DNA of 64,000 nucleotides from Castellaniella sp049671645 (GTDB lineage: Bacteria; Pseudomonadota; Gammaproteobacteria; Burkholderiales; Burkholderiaceae_B). Numbering within the stretch: the stretch's first letter is position 1; every line of letters begins with the position of its first letter. Where the stretch lies: NCBI RefSeq assembly GCF_049671645.1, contig NZ_JBATVG010000011.1:1-64000 (forward strand). The letters run 5' to 3'. The notes beneath the pieces were generated by a model, which was given only the letters and a program-made list of their open reading frames with translations, was not told where the DNA came from and did not search any database. Both the position numbers and the translations under genes were made by a program. This document shows, piece after piece, positions 63,248 through 64,000 of this stretch.

Positions 63248-63277
63248 TCTCAGGCGGGCCTGGAGGCCCGCCTGAGA
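63248..63277 (-). other. Perfect 13-bp hairpin between the curlin gene and csgH
   Basis: TCTCAGGCGGGCC (63248-63260) and GGCCCGCCTGAGA (63265-63277) pair perfectly around a four-base loop. No T-run follows on the minus strand. It may stabilise the curlin mRNA or reduce read-through into csgH-pgaABCD. Confidence 0.65.
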
Positions 63278-63299
63278 TGGGGCCGTTGCGGCCCAGGAC

Positions 63300-63803
63300 T
63301 TACCAGCCGGTCTGGGTGATGGTGGACGTGTTCAAGGTGCCGATCTGGACCGAAGAGGCATTCAGGTGGTCGCCCACCTGAGTCACCTTGACGGTGTTCA
63401 GCGTGCCGTTCTGATATACGTCGGACTTCTGGTTCCAGCCATCCGTTTGGGATGTCGTCGCCTTGTTCAGGGTGCCGATCTGGACGATCTTGGAGTCCGC
63501 ATCGCCGGTGCCCGTTTGCGTCGCCTTGGCCGTGTTCAGAGTGCCGTTCTGGTAAATGTCGATCATGACCGACCCGGGATGCCAGAACCAGCCCTCGTCA
63601 TTGTCCTTCTGGGTCGCCGTGGCCTTGTTGAGCGTGCCGATCTGGACGATATCGGCCGTTGCGTCCGCGTTGTAGGCCTGGGTGATGTCGGAATCGTTCA
63701 GGACGCCGTTCTGATAGTTGCTGGCGGAGCTGCCCGCGAAGGCAGCAGTCCCTGCGAAGGCCAGGGCAAGACCGGATGCCAGTGCGCAAAACTTCGTGTT
63801 CAT
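63300..63803 (-). CDS. Curlin-repeat amyloid subunit (CsgA-like)
   Basis: 167 residues. AGGAG lies upstream. A signal peptide MNTKFCALASGLALAFAGTA ends after AFA. The mature protein has six repeats of the type QxGxLNx5Q with a 23-residue period, starting at residues 29, 52, 83, 106, 129 and 152. Odd repeats read YQNG and even repeats VQIG. The second repeat has an 8-residue insertion (about residues 70-79, with Trp). This is the beta-solenoid pattern of curli amyloids (QxGxxN, then Gln). Asn/Gln ladders suggest fibre formation. Whether it is the major (CsgA) or minor (CsgB) subunit is undecided. Confidence 0.82.
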   Translation of the reverse strand: MNTKFCALASGLALAFAGTAAFAGSSASNYQNGVLNDSDITQAYNADATADIVQIGTLNKATATQKDNDEGWFWHPGSVMIDIYQNGTLNTAKATQTGTGDADSKIVQIGTLNKATTSQTDGWNQKSDVYQNGTLNTVKVTQVGDHLNASSVQIGTLNTSTITQTGW

Positions 63804-63897
63804 GGTGATTCTCCTCTATGGCCAAGACCTGATTGAGAGATACGCCGCTCGGCGGTCTTGAAACCGGGCTTTGTGAAAAGGTGAGGGCAGTCCCGAC

Positions 63898-64000
63898 TTA
63901 CCGGTAGACGTTCATGATCAGGCCGGTCCCGATCTGGATGATGGGTGGGATCGACCCCGGGATCGTCTGCTGGACAGTGGCCTGGTTGAAGTTGCCCACC
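63898..64000 (-). CDS. C-terminal end of a second curlin-repeat protein (truncated by the window)
   Basis: 34 codons to a TAA at 63898-63900. The visible end reads VGNFNQATVQQ, a curlin motif (Gly-x-x-Asn, Ala, Gln), then a Pro/Ile-rich stretch (TIPGSIPPIIQIGTGL) and NVYR. The tail ending in Arg resembles the C-terminus of nucleator CsgB, but the call is weak. The gene is on the same strand, 94 bases before the CsgA-like gene, so both are probably in one operon. Confidence 0.6.
   Translation of the reverse strand, partial: VGNFNQATVQQTIPGSIPPIIQIGTGLIMNVYR

Overview
The window is about 64 kb of GC-rich, gene-dense chromosome. Gene content and order point to a betaproteobacterium of the order Burkholderiales, most likely family Alcaligenaceae (Bordetella, Achromobacter and Castellaniella relatives). 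Supporting signs are accB-accC-prmA followed by a DUF3426 zinc-ribbon protein, an Ala/Lys/Pro-rich histone H1-like protein, a DUF4148 protein, rplM-rpsI followed by argC and erpA, and two LIV-type amino-acid importers. The species cannot be fixed from the sequence alone. I see no phage, insertion sequence, CRISPR array or plasmid gene.

Layout. 1-9.3 kb: end of accB, accC, prmA, a zinc-ribbon/DUF3426 membrane protein, a PfkB kinase, two small lipoproteins, a YggT protein, the H1-like protein, a CopD-like membrane protein and gltX. 9.4-15.9 kb: a Pat-like acyl-CoA-synthetase/GNAT fusion, two copies of a palindromic repeat, a carboxylesterase overlapping darP (yjgA), pmbA, and a lone TRAP-type binding protein. 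16-21 kb: an MgtA-type P-ATPase and a FixL/FixJ-like two-component pair. 21-33 kb: rplM-rpsI, argC, erpA, anmK, an M23 peptidase, tyrS, a PEBP protein, glyA-nrdR-ribD-ribE and tRNA-Ser(GGA). 33-50 kb: two complete LIV-type ABC importers on the minus strand (33.5-38.1 and 45.2-49.9 kb). Between them lie fabI, mltD, gloB, a methyltransferase, rnhA, dnaQ, tRNA-Val(CAC) and a ZIP transporter. 50-55.7 kb: a DUF4148 protein, a LysR regulator, ttcA, folB, an M61 peptidase and an enoyl-CoA hydratase.

55.7-64 kb is the accessory part and the most interesting. Reading along the minus strand, the order is: the end of a curlin-repeat protein, a complete curlin-repeat amyloid subunit, a CsgH-like curli chaperone, pgaA, pgaB, pgaC, pgaD, and then an orphan LuxR-family regulator with a degenerate receiver domain (CsgD/VpsT-like layout). 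csgH ends only 22 bases before the best pgaA start. Amyloid assembly and poly-N-acetylglucosamine export therefore look co-transcribed, as one biofilm-matrix locus. The cluster continues past the right edge of the window, where the curli export genes (csgG, csgE, csgF) would be expected.

Many operon joins are ATGA overlaps: histidine kinase/response regulator, DUF6776/erpA, livHM, livFH, livGF, folB/M61 and pgaCD. Several perfect hairpins without U-tracts lie between genes whose products are needed in different amounts: binding protein to livH, curlin to csgH, and ribD to ribE.
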